64,000 bases of DNA from an uncultured Oscillospiraceae bacterium (GCA_900544375.1 UQUZ01000003.1:1-64000), one strand, 5' to 3'. Positions 26,476 to 36,000 are shown, numbered from the stretch's first letter. A program made the numbers and translations. Notes: generated by a model from the letters alone, not told the origin.

Positions 26476-27327
26476 ATGAACAATATCATTGAATTTCAAA
26501 ACGTTAGCTTCCGGTACGACAGCGATACGGAAACGCCGCTGCCGCGTGTCATCGAGCACCTCGATTTTTCCGTGCGGAGAGGGGAGTTTGTGGCGGTGCT
26601 CGGGCATAACGGCTCCGGCAAATCAACCCTTGCCAAGCTCTGCAATGCGATCCTCCTCCCCGAAGAAGGTCATGTGCTCGTAGATGGGATGGATACGGCG
26701 GATGAAGCGATGAAATATGAGATTCGCCAAACGGTGGGCATGGTGTTTCAAAACCCGGATAACCAGATCGTCGCTACCATTGTGGAAGAGGATGTGGCCT
26801 TTGGTCCGGAAAATCTGGGCGTGGATCCGCGGGAAATCCGCCAGCGCGTGGATGATGCATTGCGGTCTGTGGAAATGTATGACTTCCGCGAGAAGGAGCC
26901 GCACCGCCTCTCCGGCGGGCAGAAGCAGCGTGTTGCAATCGCCGGGATCATCGCCATGCAGCCGGATTGCATCGTGCTTGACGAGCCGACCGCTATGCTC
27001 GACCCGCGCGGCCGCGCGGAGGTGATGAAAACCATTCGGCGCCTTAACCGTGAGAAAGGCATTACCATCGTGCTCATCACACACTTTATGGATGAGGCGG
27101 CGCGTGCGGGCCGCGTCGTTGTGATGGATAACGGCGAAATCCTGATGGACGGCGCGCCGCACACGGTTTTTTCCAAAGTGGAGGAATTGAAGCGCGTGGG
27201 GCTCGATGTGCCACAGGCTGCGGAGCTTGCCGACGAGCTCCGGCGGGAGGGCTGGGCGCTCCCGCCGGATATTCTGACCGTGGAAGAGTGCGTGGACGCG
27301 CTTGCATCTCAGATATCGGATACCTAG
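26476..27327 (+). CDS. ecfA1: ECF transporter ATPase, EcfA1
   Basis: This 283-aa ABC ATPase of the energy-coupling factor core powers uptake of vitamins and metals by exchangeable S subunits. Walker A is GHNGSGKST, the signature is [13 protein letters not shown] and Walker B is [13 protein letters not shown]. The C-terminal extension ends [16 protein letters not shown], as in EcfA proteins. It would normally be directly followed by ecfA2, but here 590 bp of structured non-coding DNA intervene. Confidence 0.95.
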   Translation: MNNIIEFQNVSFRYDSDTETPLPRVIEHLDFSVRRGEFVAVLGHNGSGKSTLAKLCNAILLPEEGHVLVDGMDTADEAMKYEIRQTVGMVFQNPDNQIVATIVEEDVAFGPENLGVDPREIRQRVDDALRSVEMYDFREKEPHRLSGGQKQRVAIAGIIAMQPDCIVLDEPTAMLDPRGRAEVMKTIRRLNREKGITIVLITHFMDEAARAGRVVVMDNGEILMDGAPHTVFSKVEELKRVGLDVPQAAELADELRREGWALPPDILTVEECVDALASQISDT

Positions 27328-27816
27328 GCTGTCGAAAAAGCCAGATGAAAGAAAAAAGTGCACAAAAAACCTCGTTGCGAATTAGCCTACGAAACGAACA
27401 TCTAAATGCAGCGCAGAACGCTGGCGGAAGGCCGAGGCAGCATTTGCAGAGTCTGACGGCGTGGCTCGTGAGGGGATTTGACCGCAAAGCGGTCAAACGA
27501 GCGCCCAAATTGTTTGAGCGCCGGTGAGGATGCGGTTGCTTCGCAAGCACAGCGAGTTTTTGGGCGTCTCGCCGAACAGGTTTCAACGTGCATCAACGCT
27601 TCTCGCTGCCGAAGTGCCGTGCTTTTAACGGCCCCTTTTGCTTCCTTTTCCGGCCGAACGGAAAAGGAAGGGCCCGCGCGGCCTGAGCGCATGCTTAACT
27701 TTTTGTTTTTATCAGAGTAATTTACAACTGATAACCTTAAAAATATTTTTTAAAAAACTTTTGCGAAATCATCTTTATGAATTTTGAAAAATCGATATAC
27801 CTTTTTCGACAAGCTG
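27327..27816. repeat. Structured spacer between ecfA1 and ecfA2, bounded by inverted repeats
   Basis: GGCTGTCGAAAAAGCC (27327-27342) overlaps the end of ecfA1. CTTTTTCGACAAGCTG (27801-27816) is its near-inverse, with 13 of 14 matches and one indel. Between them lie several hairpins, including GACCGC/GCGGTC near 27479, GGCGCTC-type pairings near 27505-27525, GCTTCGCAAGC near 27539, and a long stem CTTCCTTTTCC/GGAAAAGGAAG (27641-27651 and 27660-27670). No credible gene is present. This may be an inserted non-autonomous element or a regulatory RNA. Confidence 0.55.
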
Positions 27817-27918
27817 ACCAGATGACAGGCTTCGGTCGTTCGTATGACAAGCATACAATACGTGGTCGTTCTGTTATCTGTGGCCTGACATCTGAAGTCT
27901 GTTTTGGGGGAATCATAA
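27817..27918 (+). other. Region before ecfA2
   Basis: The spacer turns AT-rich from about 27710 and leads to ecfA2 with a GGGGG ribosome-binding site at 27906-27910. A separate ecfA2-ecfT promoter is plausible here, but no clean -35/-10 pair with standard spacing stands out. Confidence 0.35.
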
Positions 27919-28791
27919 TTGTCCGTTGTGTTAGAGGCAAAAAACGTAACATATCGCTATGGGGAGGGCACCCCGTTTGAGGTCGCGGCCGTAGAGGATG
28001 TCTCCTTTGCAATTGAGCGGGGGGAGCTTGTGGGTGTAATCGGCCATACCGGCTCCGGCAAATCAACGCTGATCCAGCATTTTAACGGCCTTTTGCCACC
28101 CACCTCCGGGCAGATCCTGCTTGATGGGGAGGATATCTGGGCGGATAAGGCGAAGCTTAGGAGCGTGCGTTTTCGCGTGGGCCTCTGCTTCCAATATCCG
28201 GAATATCAGCTTTTTGAATCCACGGTTTATGCGGACATCGCCTTTGGCCCAAAAAATATGGGTCTGAGCGAGGGGGAAATCGATCAGCGTGTGCGCCGCG
28301 CCGCGCAGTTCGTAGGGCTCAAGGAGGAGTATTTCGAAAAATCTCCCTTTGACCTCTCCGGCGGTGAAAAGCGTCGCGCCGCGATTGCGGGGGTGATGGC
28401 GATGGAGCCGGAGGTGCTCATCCTGGACGAGCCCACCGCGGGCCTCGACCCACGCGGGCGCGATCTGATTCTGGAGCTTGTAAAGGCTTATCAGCAGGAG
28501 ACAGAGAGCACGGTGTTGCTCGTCTCGCACAGTATGGAGGATGTGGCGAAACTCGCTACCAAGGTGCTCGTGATGAACCAGTCGCATCTTGCGATGTATG
28601 GCACAGTGCCGGAGGTTTATTCACGAGGGGAGGAGCTTGTCCAAATGGGGCTCAATGTCCCGCAGGTGACCCGTATCTTCATGGAGCTGAAAAAGCGTGG
28701 TTTCCCTGTGAGCGACAGCGTTTATACCGTCAGGCAGGGGAAAGAGGAGCTCCTGCGTCTGGAGGGTAGAAGGGAGGCGGCAGAATGCTGA
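27919..28791 (+). CDS. ecfA2: ECF transporter ATPase, EcfA2
   Basis: This second ECF ATPase (290 aa) starts at a TTG at 27919 with GGGGG 8 nt upstream. The motifs are Walker A GHTGSGKST, signature LSGGEKRRAAIAG, and Walker B VLILDEPTAGLDP. It forms a heterodimer with EcfA1 on the cytosolic face of the transporter. It overlaps ecfT by 7 bp, so EcfA2 and EcfT are translationally coupled while EcfA1 is separated by the structured spacer. Confidence 0.95.
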   Translation: MSVVLEAKNVTYRYGEGTPFEVAAVEDVSFAIERGELVGVIGHTGSGKSTLIQHFNGLLPPTSGQILLDGEDIWADKAKLRSVRFRVGLCFQYPEYQLFESTVYADIAFGPKNMGLSEGEIDQRVRRAAQFVGLKEEYFEKSPFDLSGGEKRRAAIAGVMAMEPEVLILDEPTAGLDPRGRDLILELVKAYQQETESTVLLVSHSMEDVAKLATKVLVMNQSHLAMYGTVPEVYSRGEELVQMGLNVPQVTRIFMELKKRGFPVSDSVYTVRQGKEELLRLEGRREAAEC

Positions 28792-29600
28792 GCAATATTA
28801 CCATTGGGCAGTATTACCCGGCGAAATCTCTGCTTCACCGGATGGATCCGCGCATGAAGGTAATCCTCACGGCAGTGTTTATTGTGCTGATTTTTCTGGC
28901 AAATAACTTTGCCTCCATGGCGCTTGTGCTCGCCTTTCTGGGCATTACGGTGGCGTTGTCCCGCGTGCCGCTGAAAATGATCCTGCGGGGGCTTAAGGCG
29001 ATTGTGATCATCGTCGTGTTTACCTCGGTGCTCAATTTGTTCTATGTCCAGGGCGGAAAAACCCTGGTTGATTTCTGGATTGTTCATATCACCACAAAGG
29101 GTGTGTATACCGCGCTCTTTATGGCAATCCGCATCATGGCACTCATCATCAGCAGCTCGCTTCTGACCTATACAACCACGCCTACCAACCTCACCGACGG
29201 GCTGGAGCGGCTTCTCTCGCCGCTTCGCTATCTTCGGGTGCCGGTGCATGATATCGCTATGATGATGACGATTGCGCTGCGCTTTATCCCCACGCTCATT
29301 GATGAGGTGGGCCGCATCATGAATGCACAGAAGGCCCGCGGTGCGGATCTGGAAACGGGCAACCTTTTTCAGCGGGCAAAAGCGCTGGTGCCGATTTTTA
29401 TTCCACTGTTTATCTCCGCCTTCCGCCGGGCGTATGATCTCGCCTTTGCAATGGATTGCCGCTGCTACCGCGGCGGGGAAGGCCGCACCCGGATGAAGCG
29501 TATGCAGCTGGCCTTTCGGGATTTTGGATCGCTTTTTGCAATGGCCGCGGTGCTGGCGGGCGTAATTGTGATCAATCATTTTATCCCCTCCCTGCTGTGA
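28785..29600 (+). CDS. ecfT: ECF transporter transmembrane protein EcfT
   Basis: This 271-aa scaffold subunit has about five to six membrane segments. The coupling-helix Ala-Arg-Gly motif is visible in MNAQKARGADLETG, and a second basic coupling region lies in FRRAYDLAFAMDCRCYRG. EcfT links the ATPases to interchangeable S components. No S component gene is in the window, which fits a group II ECF system shared by several S subunits encoded elsewhere. Confidence 0.95.
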   Translation: MLSNITIGQYYPAKSLLHRMDPRMKVILTAVFIVLIFLANNFASMALVLAFLGITVALSRVPLKMILRGLKAIVIIVVFTSVLNLFYVQGGKTLVDFWIVHITTKGVYTALFMAIRIMALIISSSLLTYTTTPTNLTDGLERLLSPLRYLRVPVHDIAMMMTIALRFIPTLIDEVGRIMNAQKARGADLETGNLFQRAKALVPIFIPLFISAFRRAYDLAFAMDCRCYRGGEGRTRMKRMQLAFRDFGSLFAMAAVLAGVIVINHFIPSLL

Positions 29601-29641
29601 CGAGTCAGGCGGTTACAAACGTTTCCCAAAGGAGGCAGCTT

Positions 29642-30376
29642 ATGCGCAATCTGCTTATTACCCTGCGCTTTAACGGGCAGGAATATCACGGCTGGCAAGT
29701 TCAGCCCAATGGCGTAACTGTGCAGCAGTGTGTGCAGGATGCTGTGGAGGCTGTCACAGGCGTGCGTTCCGCAGTCACTGGATGCAGCCGCACGGATGCG
29801 GGCGTGCATGCGATGACGTATTGCTGTAACTTCCGCACGGAGCATGGCATCCCCTCCGAGCGCCTCATACCGGCGCTCAACGCCCACCTGCCGCGCGATA
29901 TTGCGGTGTTCGGCTGCAAAGAGGTTCCGGCGGCATTCCATGCGCGTTATGACTGCAAGGGGAAGGAATATGTCTACCGAATATGTAACAGCCGTACACG
30001 CAACCCCTTTTGGGAAGGGCGCGCACTGCATTATCCTTATGTGATTGACGTGGCCTATTTAAACCAGCAGGCGCAGGATTTTGTGGGGCGGCATGATTTC
30101 TCCGCCTTCTGCGCCGCGGGTGGGAGTGTGGCGGATAAGGTGCGTACCGTCCGTGCGGCGCGTGTGGAAAGAAAGGGCGAGATCGTTTCTTTTTTTGTGG
30201 AGGCGGACGGCTTCCTTTACCACATGGTGCGCATCATGATGGGTACGCTTTTAAGTCTGGAGCAAGGGCGACTGCGCTCCGGGGCGATTCCGGTAATTCT
30301 GGAAGGGCGCGACCGAAGCGGCGCGGGGATCACCGCCCCGGCGCAGGGGCTTTATCTCAACCGCGTGTATTATTAA
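29642..30376 (+). CDS. truA: tRNA pseudouridine(38-40) synthase TruA
   Basis: This synthase is 244 aa from the ATG at 29642, which has AAAGGAGGC upstream. It has the TruA active-site motif GCSRTDAGVHA with the catalytic aspartate, the N-terminal FNGQEYHGWQVQP, and FLYHMVRIMMGTLL near the C-terminus. It modifies the anticodon arm of tRNAs. It follows ecfT by about 40 bp, an arrangement common in Firmicutes. Confidence 0.96.
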   Translation: MRNLLITLRFNGQEYHGWQVQPNGVTVQQCVQDAVEAVTGVRSAVTGCSRTDAGVHAMTYCCNFRTEHGIPSERLIPALNAHLPRDIAVFGCKEVPAAFHARYDCKGKEYVYRICNSRTRNPFWEGRALHYPYVIDVAYLNQQAQDFVGRHDFSAFCAAGGSVADKVRTVRAARVERKGEIVSFFVEADGFLYHMVRIMMGTLLSLEQGRLRSGAIPVILEGRDRSGAGITAPAQGLYLNRVYY

Positions 30377-30445
30377 AAGGCAGCGCGGCCGGTAGGAGGC
30401 AAAAGCCTGCTGCCCCCAGTTCACATAACGATGGAGGGATGCGCC

Positions 30446-31618
30446 ATGAAAAAAGATCAGGCAGTGCAATCGCCCGCGGGGCGACTGCGAGCCAGACGCA
30501 AAAAAAGGATCATGATAGCTTTGGCTGCCGCTGTGGTCATCTTAGCCGCTGTGGTGATAGGGGTGTGCGTTCAGGTGCTGCCTGGGCGTTCACAGGGGCA
30601 GGCCGGGCAGGGGCAGCAAAGCGAAGGCTTTCCCTACTCGATCAATTCTAATCTTGTGCGCGATATGCGAATGCTGGGGCCGGATGTGTTGCTCCTGACG
30701 GATGAGGCGGTCACCGTGCTCGATTCCTCCGGCCGAGAGGTCAGCCGCATGCCGCATGCCTATAAGCGACCCGCGATGGATCTGCGCGCAGGGAGGCTGA
30801 TCGTATATGATCGCGGGGGAAGAAAGCTGCGGCTGCAAAATCGCACCAAAATTCTGCTCGAAAAGGAGCTGGAATCCGATATCGTTACCTGCGCCATCGG
30901 GCGCAGTGGGAATTTTGCCGTTGCAACCCGTGAGGATAACGCTGCAAGCTTTTTGACGGTCTATGATAAAAATGTTAATGAAGTATTCAAATGGCGTTCA
31001 TCGAACGACTATATCATGGACATAGTTTTATCGGATGATGGAAAATACGCCGCCGTGGCGGTAGCGGGCTCCTCCTCTGGCAAGCTGTATTCCAAAACGT
31101 ATGTTTTTGCCTTTTCTAAAGACAAGCCCTTAGCCAGTTTGGAATACCCCGGCGTTTCGCTGTTTGACGTTTCCTTTTCCGGTAAATCCACCATTTTGGT
31201 CACAGGCGACTCGCTGCGGGGCGTGATCCAAAACAGAACAAAGATGATGGAACCGTTTTCCTTTGGGACGAATGAGCTACGCTGCTTCTCCGCCTCTGAG
31301 GAGGGGGAAAGCGCTCTGGTGCTCGCGGAATATGGCAGCATGAATGCAAACGATTTGATTGTTTATGATGAGGAAGGGCAGGAAAAATTCCGTCAATCCT
31401 TCGGCCAGGAGGTGCGTTGGGTATCCTGCGATGGCAGCAACACCGCCGTTTTGCTCGCCGGCAGCGTGCAGGCCTTTGACGCAAAGGGCAGGAAGATCGG
31501 CCATTTTGCTGTTCGGAGCGATGCGCTGCGCGTGCTGGTATCCGGCAGGAGCACTTATGTGCTCTCAATGGGTGAACTGGATCGCTTGGATACGCGGGAT
31601 AAATCGCTGGATACATAG
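30446..31618 (+). CDS. DUF5711 family membrane-anchored protein
   Basis: The ATG at 30446 has GGAGGG upstream and gives 390 aa. A basic N-terminus (RLRARRKKR) precedes one membrane helix (about 25-45). The large outer region carries repeated beta-strand units resembling a propeller, for example VLLLTDEAVTVLDSSGREVS and NFAVATREDNAASFLTVYD. This matches DUF5711, whose function is unknown. It is followed by cvpA-like and pgsA-like genes. A cell-envelope sensing or scaffolding role is only a guess from topology. Confidence 0.72.
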   Translation: MKKDQAVQSPAGRLRARRKKRIMIALAAAVVILAAVVIGVCVQVLPGRSQGQAGQGQQSEGFPYSINSNLVRDMRMLGPDVLLLTDEAVTVLDSSGREVSRMPHAYKRPAMDLRAGRLIVYDRGGRKLRLQNRTKILLEKELESDIVTCAIGRSGNFAVATREDNAASFLTVYDKNVNEVFKWRSSNDYIMDIVLSDDGKYAAVAVAGSSSGKLYSKTYVFAFSKDKPLASLEYPGVSLFDVSFSGKSTILVTGDSLRGVIQNRTKMMEPFSFGTNELRCFSASEEGESALVLAEYGSMNANDLIVYDEEGQEKFRQSFGQEVRWVSCDGSNTAVLLAGSVQAFDAKGRKIGHFAVRSDALRVLVSGRSTYVLSMGELDRLDTRDKSLDT

Positions 31619-31652
31619 TGGATTCCGGCTGGGATGGGAGCTATGTTATCTA

Positions 31653-31681
31653 TTGTGATTATGGATGGCTTATGCTATACT
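31653..31681 (+). promoter_or_regulatory. SigA-type promoter upstream of the CvpA-family gene
   Basis: TTGTGA (31653-31658), a 17-bp spacer and TATACT (31676-31681) lie about 110 bp upstream of the probable start of the CvpA-family gene. Confidence 0.65.
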
Positions 31682-31793
31682 AGAATTCTAATAATATAAA
31701 GGGAATGGGCCTCCCGCCAGGGCGGCGGAGAGCTTTATGGAAGGGCCGGATTTATTCCCGTTTCTTTTAATTTTCCGAGAAGAGGTGGACTGT

Positions 31794-32504
31794 TTGGGCT
31801 TGGTGCTGGATTTTGCTTTTTTCGCTGTGCTGCTCGTGTGCATCATCGTAGCGGCAAAGCGCGGATTTGTGCTTTCGCTCATGGAACTGGTCGGATTTTT
31901 CCTCGCAGGCGCCTGTGCGCTTTCGCTTAGTGGTCTGATCGCACCTGAGATTTACGATCGTTTTTTTGCACAGCAGGTTACCCAGGCAATTGCCGCTCGG
32001 CTTCCGGATTTGTCGGGCGCGGCAACAGCCGCCCAGCAGGCGCATGCCGCTCTTGAGAGCCTGCCCGATGTGATCGCGCAGTTTGCAGCATCCTTGGGCA
32101 TTGATACGGCAGCGCTGGCGCAGAAGATCCTTTCGGCGGATCTTAGCGGCGCGGCGCTTGCGCAGACACTGGCCGATAGCATCGCAAGGCCGCTTGTCAC
32201 CCTGCTGTGCAGGCTTGCCCTCTTTGTGGGCCTAATTCTCATATTTGGGATTTTATTTCGTATTCTGGCGGCAGTGATTGACCGCTTCTTTCATCTTCCT
32301 GTCCTGCGCACGGCAAATGCCGCACTTGGCGGCGTGATGGGCGCGTTCAAAGGGTTGCTGGTGGTGTTGGTAGCGGGCGTTGCCTTGCAGCTGGCGGCAA
32401 ACCTGTTCGCTTCGCCAGGCGCCGCTTTTCAGCAAACGGTGGAATCTTCCTTTGTGATGGGAATGGTTCGCGAGCTCCTTCTAGTTTCTGGCATCGCTTC
32501 ATAA
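31794..32504 (+). CDS. CvpA family membrane protein
   Basis: The TTG at 31794 has AGAGGTGG 5-6 nt upstream and gives 236 aa starting GLVLDFAFFAVLLVCIIVAA, the usual CvpA N-terminus. An in-frame ATG at 31737 would add 19 unlikely residues. AKRGFVLSLMELVGFFLAG is the conserved first-loop motif. A central alanine-rich region is followed by two more hydrophobic segments. The family is named for colicin V production, but its general role is unclear. Confidence 0.8.
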   Translation: MGLVLDFAFFAVLLVCIIVAAKRGFVLSLMELVGFFLAGACALSLSGLIAPEIYDRFFAQQVTQAIAARLPDLSGAATAAQQAHAALESLPDVIAQFAASLGIDTAALAQKILSADLSGAALAQTLADSIARPLVTLLCRLALFVGLILIFGILFRILAAVIDRFFHLPVLRTANAALGGVMGAFKGLLVVLVAGVALQLAANLFASPGAAFQQTVESSFVMGMVRELLLVSGIAS

Positions 32505-32553
32505 ACCGGGCGGAGAGCGATCACATAAGCATATTGGCAAATCAACAAAATGT

Positions 32554-33210
32554 GTGGAAAAGGGTGTGTCGTATTTGAAGGGTCTTTTTAAGGGATGCCT
32601 GACGGTTCCCAACCTGCTAAGCCTGATCCGGATCATCTTGGTGCCGGTGTTTGCAGTGCTTTTTTATCAAGGCCATGTGTTGTGGGCAGTGTTCGTGCTG
32701 TTCCTGTCTGGCCTGAGCGATTTTTTTGACGGGAAGATTGCCCGCCGGTTTCATCAGGTGAGCGCTTTGGGGAAGGTGCTCGATCCAGTGGCGGATAAAA
32801 TTACGCAAATCACGATTGCCGTGATGTTATTTCTGGAGTTTCACAAATCGACCAGCGGCGCCATGCGGGCGTTTAGCTGGGTATTTCTGTTCTTCCTGTG
32901 CAAGGAGGGCTTGATGATCCTCGGCGGCGCGGTGATGCTCGCAGTCGGGCTTCGCCCCGGCGCGGCGGAAATTTACGGCAAGGTGGCAACCTTTGCCTTC
33001 TATGGCGTGATGCTTGCTATCATCGCTTTTGGGCCGGGCTTTGGAGCATTTGTGCAGCTTGGCGCTTCGCCTATGCCGGATTGGATGATTATGATATTGG
33101 TCGTTGTATCCGCCATTCTTACCCTCGTTGCCCTCATTAGCTATCTGCCTGAGACCTTCCGCCAATTCCGCGACCGGAAGAAGCCACAGCAGGAGCCCCC
33201 TCAAAAATAA
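32554..33210 (+). CDS. pgsA: CDP-alcohol phosphatidyltransferase (PgsA-like)
   Basis: This integral membrane enzyme (218 aa) has the CDP-alcohol phosphotransferase signature DG-x2-AR-x8-G-x3-D-x3-D, seen as DFFDGKIARRF, then GKVLDPVADK. The start TVPNLLSLIRIILVPVFA is typical of PgsA, which makes phosphatidylglycerol phosphate from CDP-diacylglycerol and glycerol-3-phosphate. The GTG at 32554 is the longest start. GTG 32566 or TTG 32575 (AAAGGG upstream) are also possible. The C-terminus is proline- and charge-rich. Confidence 0.88.
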   Translation: MEKGVSYLKGLFKGCLTVPNLLSLIRIILVPVFAVLFYQGHVLWAVFVLFLSGLSDFFDGKIARRFHQVSALGKVLDPVADKITQITIAVMLFLEFHKSTSGAMRAFSWVFLFFLCKEGLMILGGAVMLAVGLRPGAAEIYGKVATFAFYGVMLAIIAFGPGFGAFVQLGASPMPDWMIMILVVVSAILTLVALISYLPETFRQFRDRKKPQQEPPQK

Positions 33211-33220
33211 AACGGTGTGC

Positions 33221-33311
33221 CTGTGCGGAATGGACGCTTCTATTCCGCACAGCGGTATTCCGCCGCTGCGGCCGGCAGAAGCGTACAAGCTGATTGCACG
33301 TTTCTGCCGGC
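33221..33311 (+). promoter_or_regulatory. Two strong hairpins in the leader of the ClpE-like gene
   Basis: CTGTGCGGAAT (33221-33231) pairs with ATTCCGCACAG (33242-33252), 11 bp with a 10-nt loop. GCCGGCAGAA (33271-33280) pairs with TTCTGCCGGC (33302-33311), 10 bp. Neither is followed by a T-run. No CIRCE (HrcA) or CtsR heptad repeat is visible. They may terminate or stabilise the pgsA message or control the chaperone gene. Confidence 0.5.
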
Positions 33312-33385
33312 TTCAGAGGAATATGAGGTTTCCAAACCACTGAAAATCTGTTTTGCCTCTTAAGTGAAAGGATGATTATTAGCAT

Positions 33386-35722
33386 ATGAAACAGCCAATT
33401 TGCAGCAGATGCAAAAAACGCCCTGCCATGATCTTTATCTCCCGTGTGGACGGGGAAAAGAGCACGCCGGAAGGGCTTTGCCTAAAGTGCGCAATGGAGA
33501 TGAATATTGGCCCCATTAAGCAGATGATGGAGAGCATGGGCATCACCGAAGAGGATCTCGATGCAATGAGCGAACAACTCGGCGGGATGTTTGGCGGTGA
33601 AAACGGTGAGGATTTCGAGCCTGGCGGCGCGGGGACCTTTCCCTTTATGCAGGGGCTGATGGATCTGAATTTGCAGCCCGGTGAAATGAGCGAAACGCAG
33701 GGGGACGGCACGCCTGAGCAGGAAGAAACGCTCCCCGCCGAAGCGCCTGATGCAGCGCAGCAAACCAAGACGAAGCGCAGCAGAAGTAAGGAAAAGAAAA
33801 AGATTAAGCGCAAGTATCTTGACGCTTACTGCACCAATTTGACCCAGCGCGCGAAAGACGGCCAAATTGACCGTATTATTGGCCGCGACCGTGAGATTTA
33901 CCGCGTGGTGCAGATTCTCTGCCGCCGCACGAAAAACAACCCCTGCCTCATCGGCGAGCCGGGCGTTGGCAAAACCGCCATTGCGGAGGGCCTCGCGCTG
34001 CGCATGGCAAACGGTGAGGTGCCCGCGCGGCTGGCTGATAAGGAGCTGCACTTGCTTGACTTGACCGCGCTCGTTGCAGGCACGCAGTTCCGCGGCCAGT
34101 TTGAAAGCCGCATCAAGGGCCTGATTGAAGAGGTAAAACAAAACGGCAATATTATCCTCTTCATTGATGAGGTGCACAATCTCGTGGGCACCGGCGATGC
34201 AGAGGGCTCCATGAACGCGGCGAATATCCTCAAGCCCGCCCTGTCCCGTGGCGAAATCCAGGTGATTGGCGCAACCACCTTCAACGAATACCGCAAAAAT
34301 ATTGAGAAGGATGCAGCGCTGGAAAGGCGCTTCCAGCCTGTGAAGGTGGAAGAGCCATCGATTGAGGATACCTATCAGATGCTTATGGGCATCAAAAGCT
34401 ATTATGAAAATTATCACCATGTACAAATCAGCGATCAGCTGGTGCGGCGCGCTGTCGTGCTCTCTGAGCGCTATATCAACGACCGTTTCCTGCCGGATAA
34501 AGCCATCGATCTGTTGGACGAAGCCTGTACCTGCGCAAATCTGCGCAATAAGGCCATCAGCGACTATCAGAAGAAGAGCAATGAACTTCAGGAGCTCAAG
34601 GAGACGGAAGAGGATCTCATGAACGATACCGAGGAGATGGATTTGGAGGAAATTTCCCGTGTTCGTGCTGAGATCGTCGCCTGCGAGAGCGAAACAAACA
34701 AGTTAAAGCCGGCGGCGGATGACAACGGCGTAACAGAGGATGACCTCGCCAATGTCATCCAGCTTTGGACCGGCATCCCCGCGAGTAAGGTGATCGAAAG
34801 CGATCTGCGCCGCCTGGCGGGGCTTGAAAACACATTGAAAAGCAAAGTGATTGGCCAGGATGAGGCGGTTGCGCTCGTATCCGCCGCGATTCGCCGCAGC
34901 CGTGTGCAGATCAGCCCGCGCCGTCGCCCGGCTTCCTTTATCTTCGTCGGCCCTACGGGCGTGGGGAAGACAGAGCTGGTCAAGCAGCTTGCCAACGAGT
35001 TGTTTGATACGCCGGAAACGCTCATCCGCCTGGATATGTCCGAGTTTATGGAGAAGCACAGCGTGTCCCGCATCATCGGTTCTCCGCCCGGCTATGTCGG
35101 CTATGACGAGGCGGGCCAGCTCACGGAAAAGGTGCGCCGCAAGCCCTATTCCGTCATCCTATTCGACGAAATCGAAAAGGCGCATCCGGATGTGCTCAAC
35201 ATTCTGCTCCAAATTCTCGACGAGGGCCGGATTACAGATGCGCAGGGCCGCACGGTCAATTTTGAGAATACCGTGATTATTATGACCTCCAACGCGGGCA
35301 GCGAGCGCAAGGAGGGTGCGATGGGCTTTGCAAAAGATGTTCAGACAGCCACCCGGGAAAAAGTCATGAAAGCGCTCAGTGATTTCCTGCGCCCGGAATT
35401 TATCGGACGTGTGGATGAAGTGGTGGTGTTCCGTGCCTTGACGGAGTCGGATTACGAAAAGATCGCTGTGCTGATGCTCAATGAACTGGTGGAGCCGCTG
35501 CACGAAAAGGGCATTCATTTCACCTGGGAGGAGGGTGTGCCGGCGATCCTTGCGAAAAAAGCCTTTGGTGGGCAGAGAGGCGCGCGTGATCTGCGCAACC
35601 TGATCCGCCGCAGGGTGGAGGATCAGATCGCCTCTCTTATGGTGGAACACTGCGATGAGCCGCTTGCCTCCATTTGTGTTGGCGCAAATGAAGATCTTTC
35701 TTTGGCATGCGTTACAATATAA
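33386..35722 (+). CDS. ClpE-type ATP-dependent Clp protease ATP-binding subunit
   Basis: This 778-aa Hsp100 protein has an N-terminal zinc finger (CxxC at 6-9 and CxxC at 32-35) in place of Clp-N repeats, as in ClpE. An acidic linker follows, then AAA-1 (Walker A GEPGVGKTA, Walker B ILFIDEVHNL). A short coiled-coil middle domain lies around residues 390-440, and AAA-2 has GPTGVGKTELVKQLA and VILFDEIEKAHPD. GAMGFAKD near 650 may be the ClpP-docking MGF loop. The ATG at 33386 has AAAGGATG upstream. It unfolds proteins for ClpP or refolds them. A terminator follows at once. Confidence 0.9.
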   Translation: MKQPICSRCKKRPAMIFISRVDGEKSTPEGLCLKCAMEMNIGPIKQMMESMGITEEDLDAMSEQLGGMFGGENGEDFEPGGAGTFPFMQGLMDLNLQPGEMSETQGDGTPEQEETLPAEAPDAAQQTKTKRSRSKEKKKIKRKYLDAYCTNLTQRAKDGQIDRIIGRDREIYRVVQILCRRTKNNPCLIGEPGVGKTAIAEGLALRMANGEVPARLADKELHLLDLTALVAGTQFRGQFESRIKGLIEEVKQNGNIILFIDEVHNLVGTGDAEGSMNAANILKPALSRGEIQVIGATTFNEYRKNIEKDAALERRFQPVKVEEPSIEDTYQMLMGIKSYYENYHHVQISDQLVRRAVVLSERYINDRFLPDKAIDLLDEACTCANLRNKAISDYQKKSNELQELKETEEDLMNDTEEMDLEEISRVRAEIVACESETNKLKPAADDNGVTEDDLANVIQLWTGIPASKVIESDLRRLAGLENTLKSKVIGQDEAVALVSAAIRRSRVQISPRRRPASFIFVGPTGVGKTELVKQLANELFDTPETLIRLDMSEFMEKHSVSRIIGSPPGYVGYDEAGQLTEKVRRKPYSVILFDEIEKAHPDVLNILLQILDEGRITDAQGRTVNFENTVIIMTSNAGSERKEGAMGFAKDVQTATREKVMKALSDFLRPEFIGRVDEVVVFRALTESDYEKIAVLMLNELVEPLHEKGIHFTWEEGVPAILAKKAFGGQRGARDLRNLIRRRVEDQIASLMVEHCDEPLASICVGANEDLSLACVTI

Positions 35723-35732
35723 GAAAAGCCGG

Positions 35733-35780
35733 AAGCACGGCCCTGCAATTGAAATGGGGCCGTGCTTTTTTTGTTTTTTT
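35733..35780 (+). terminator. Terminator after the ClpE-like gene
   Basis: AAGCACGGCCC (35733-35743) pairs with GGGCCGTGCTT (35757-35767), followed by a long T-run. It is a textbook intrinsic terminator. Confidence 0.9.
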
Positions 35781-35872
35781 ACGAAGCTCAGCCGGCGTCT
35801 ATTTATTTCGGCGTAGGAGCGAAAGGATTTCCGCATCAACCGCAGGCCCGTACCTAAATAATACGGGTTCAA

Positions 35873-35948
35873 GCGATATCAGCCGTTTATGAAAACAGTT
35901 CGTTATCAACTAATTTTTAAGGATAGCGTAGAGGTGAACTGTGTTCGC
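35873..35948. repeat. Dispersed intergenic repeat, copy A
   Basis: GCGATATCAGCCGTTTATGA and the bases following it to 35904 match 54817-54848 with only a few differences. The nearby GAACTGTGTTCGCC (around 35935-35948) matches 54747-54760. The two blocks occur in opposite order at the two sites. No coding sense is apparent. Confidence 0.6.
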
Positions 35949-36000
35949 CCTTATGGTGATTCTTCCATCCACCGCAGGCCTGTTTTCAAAGCAAAGCTAG

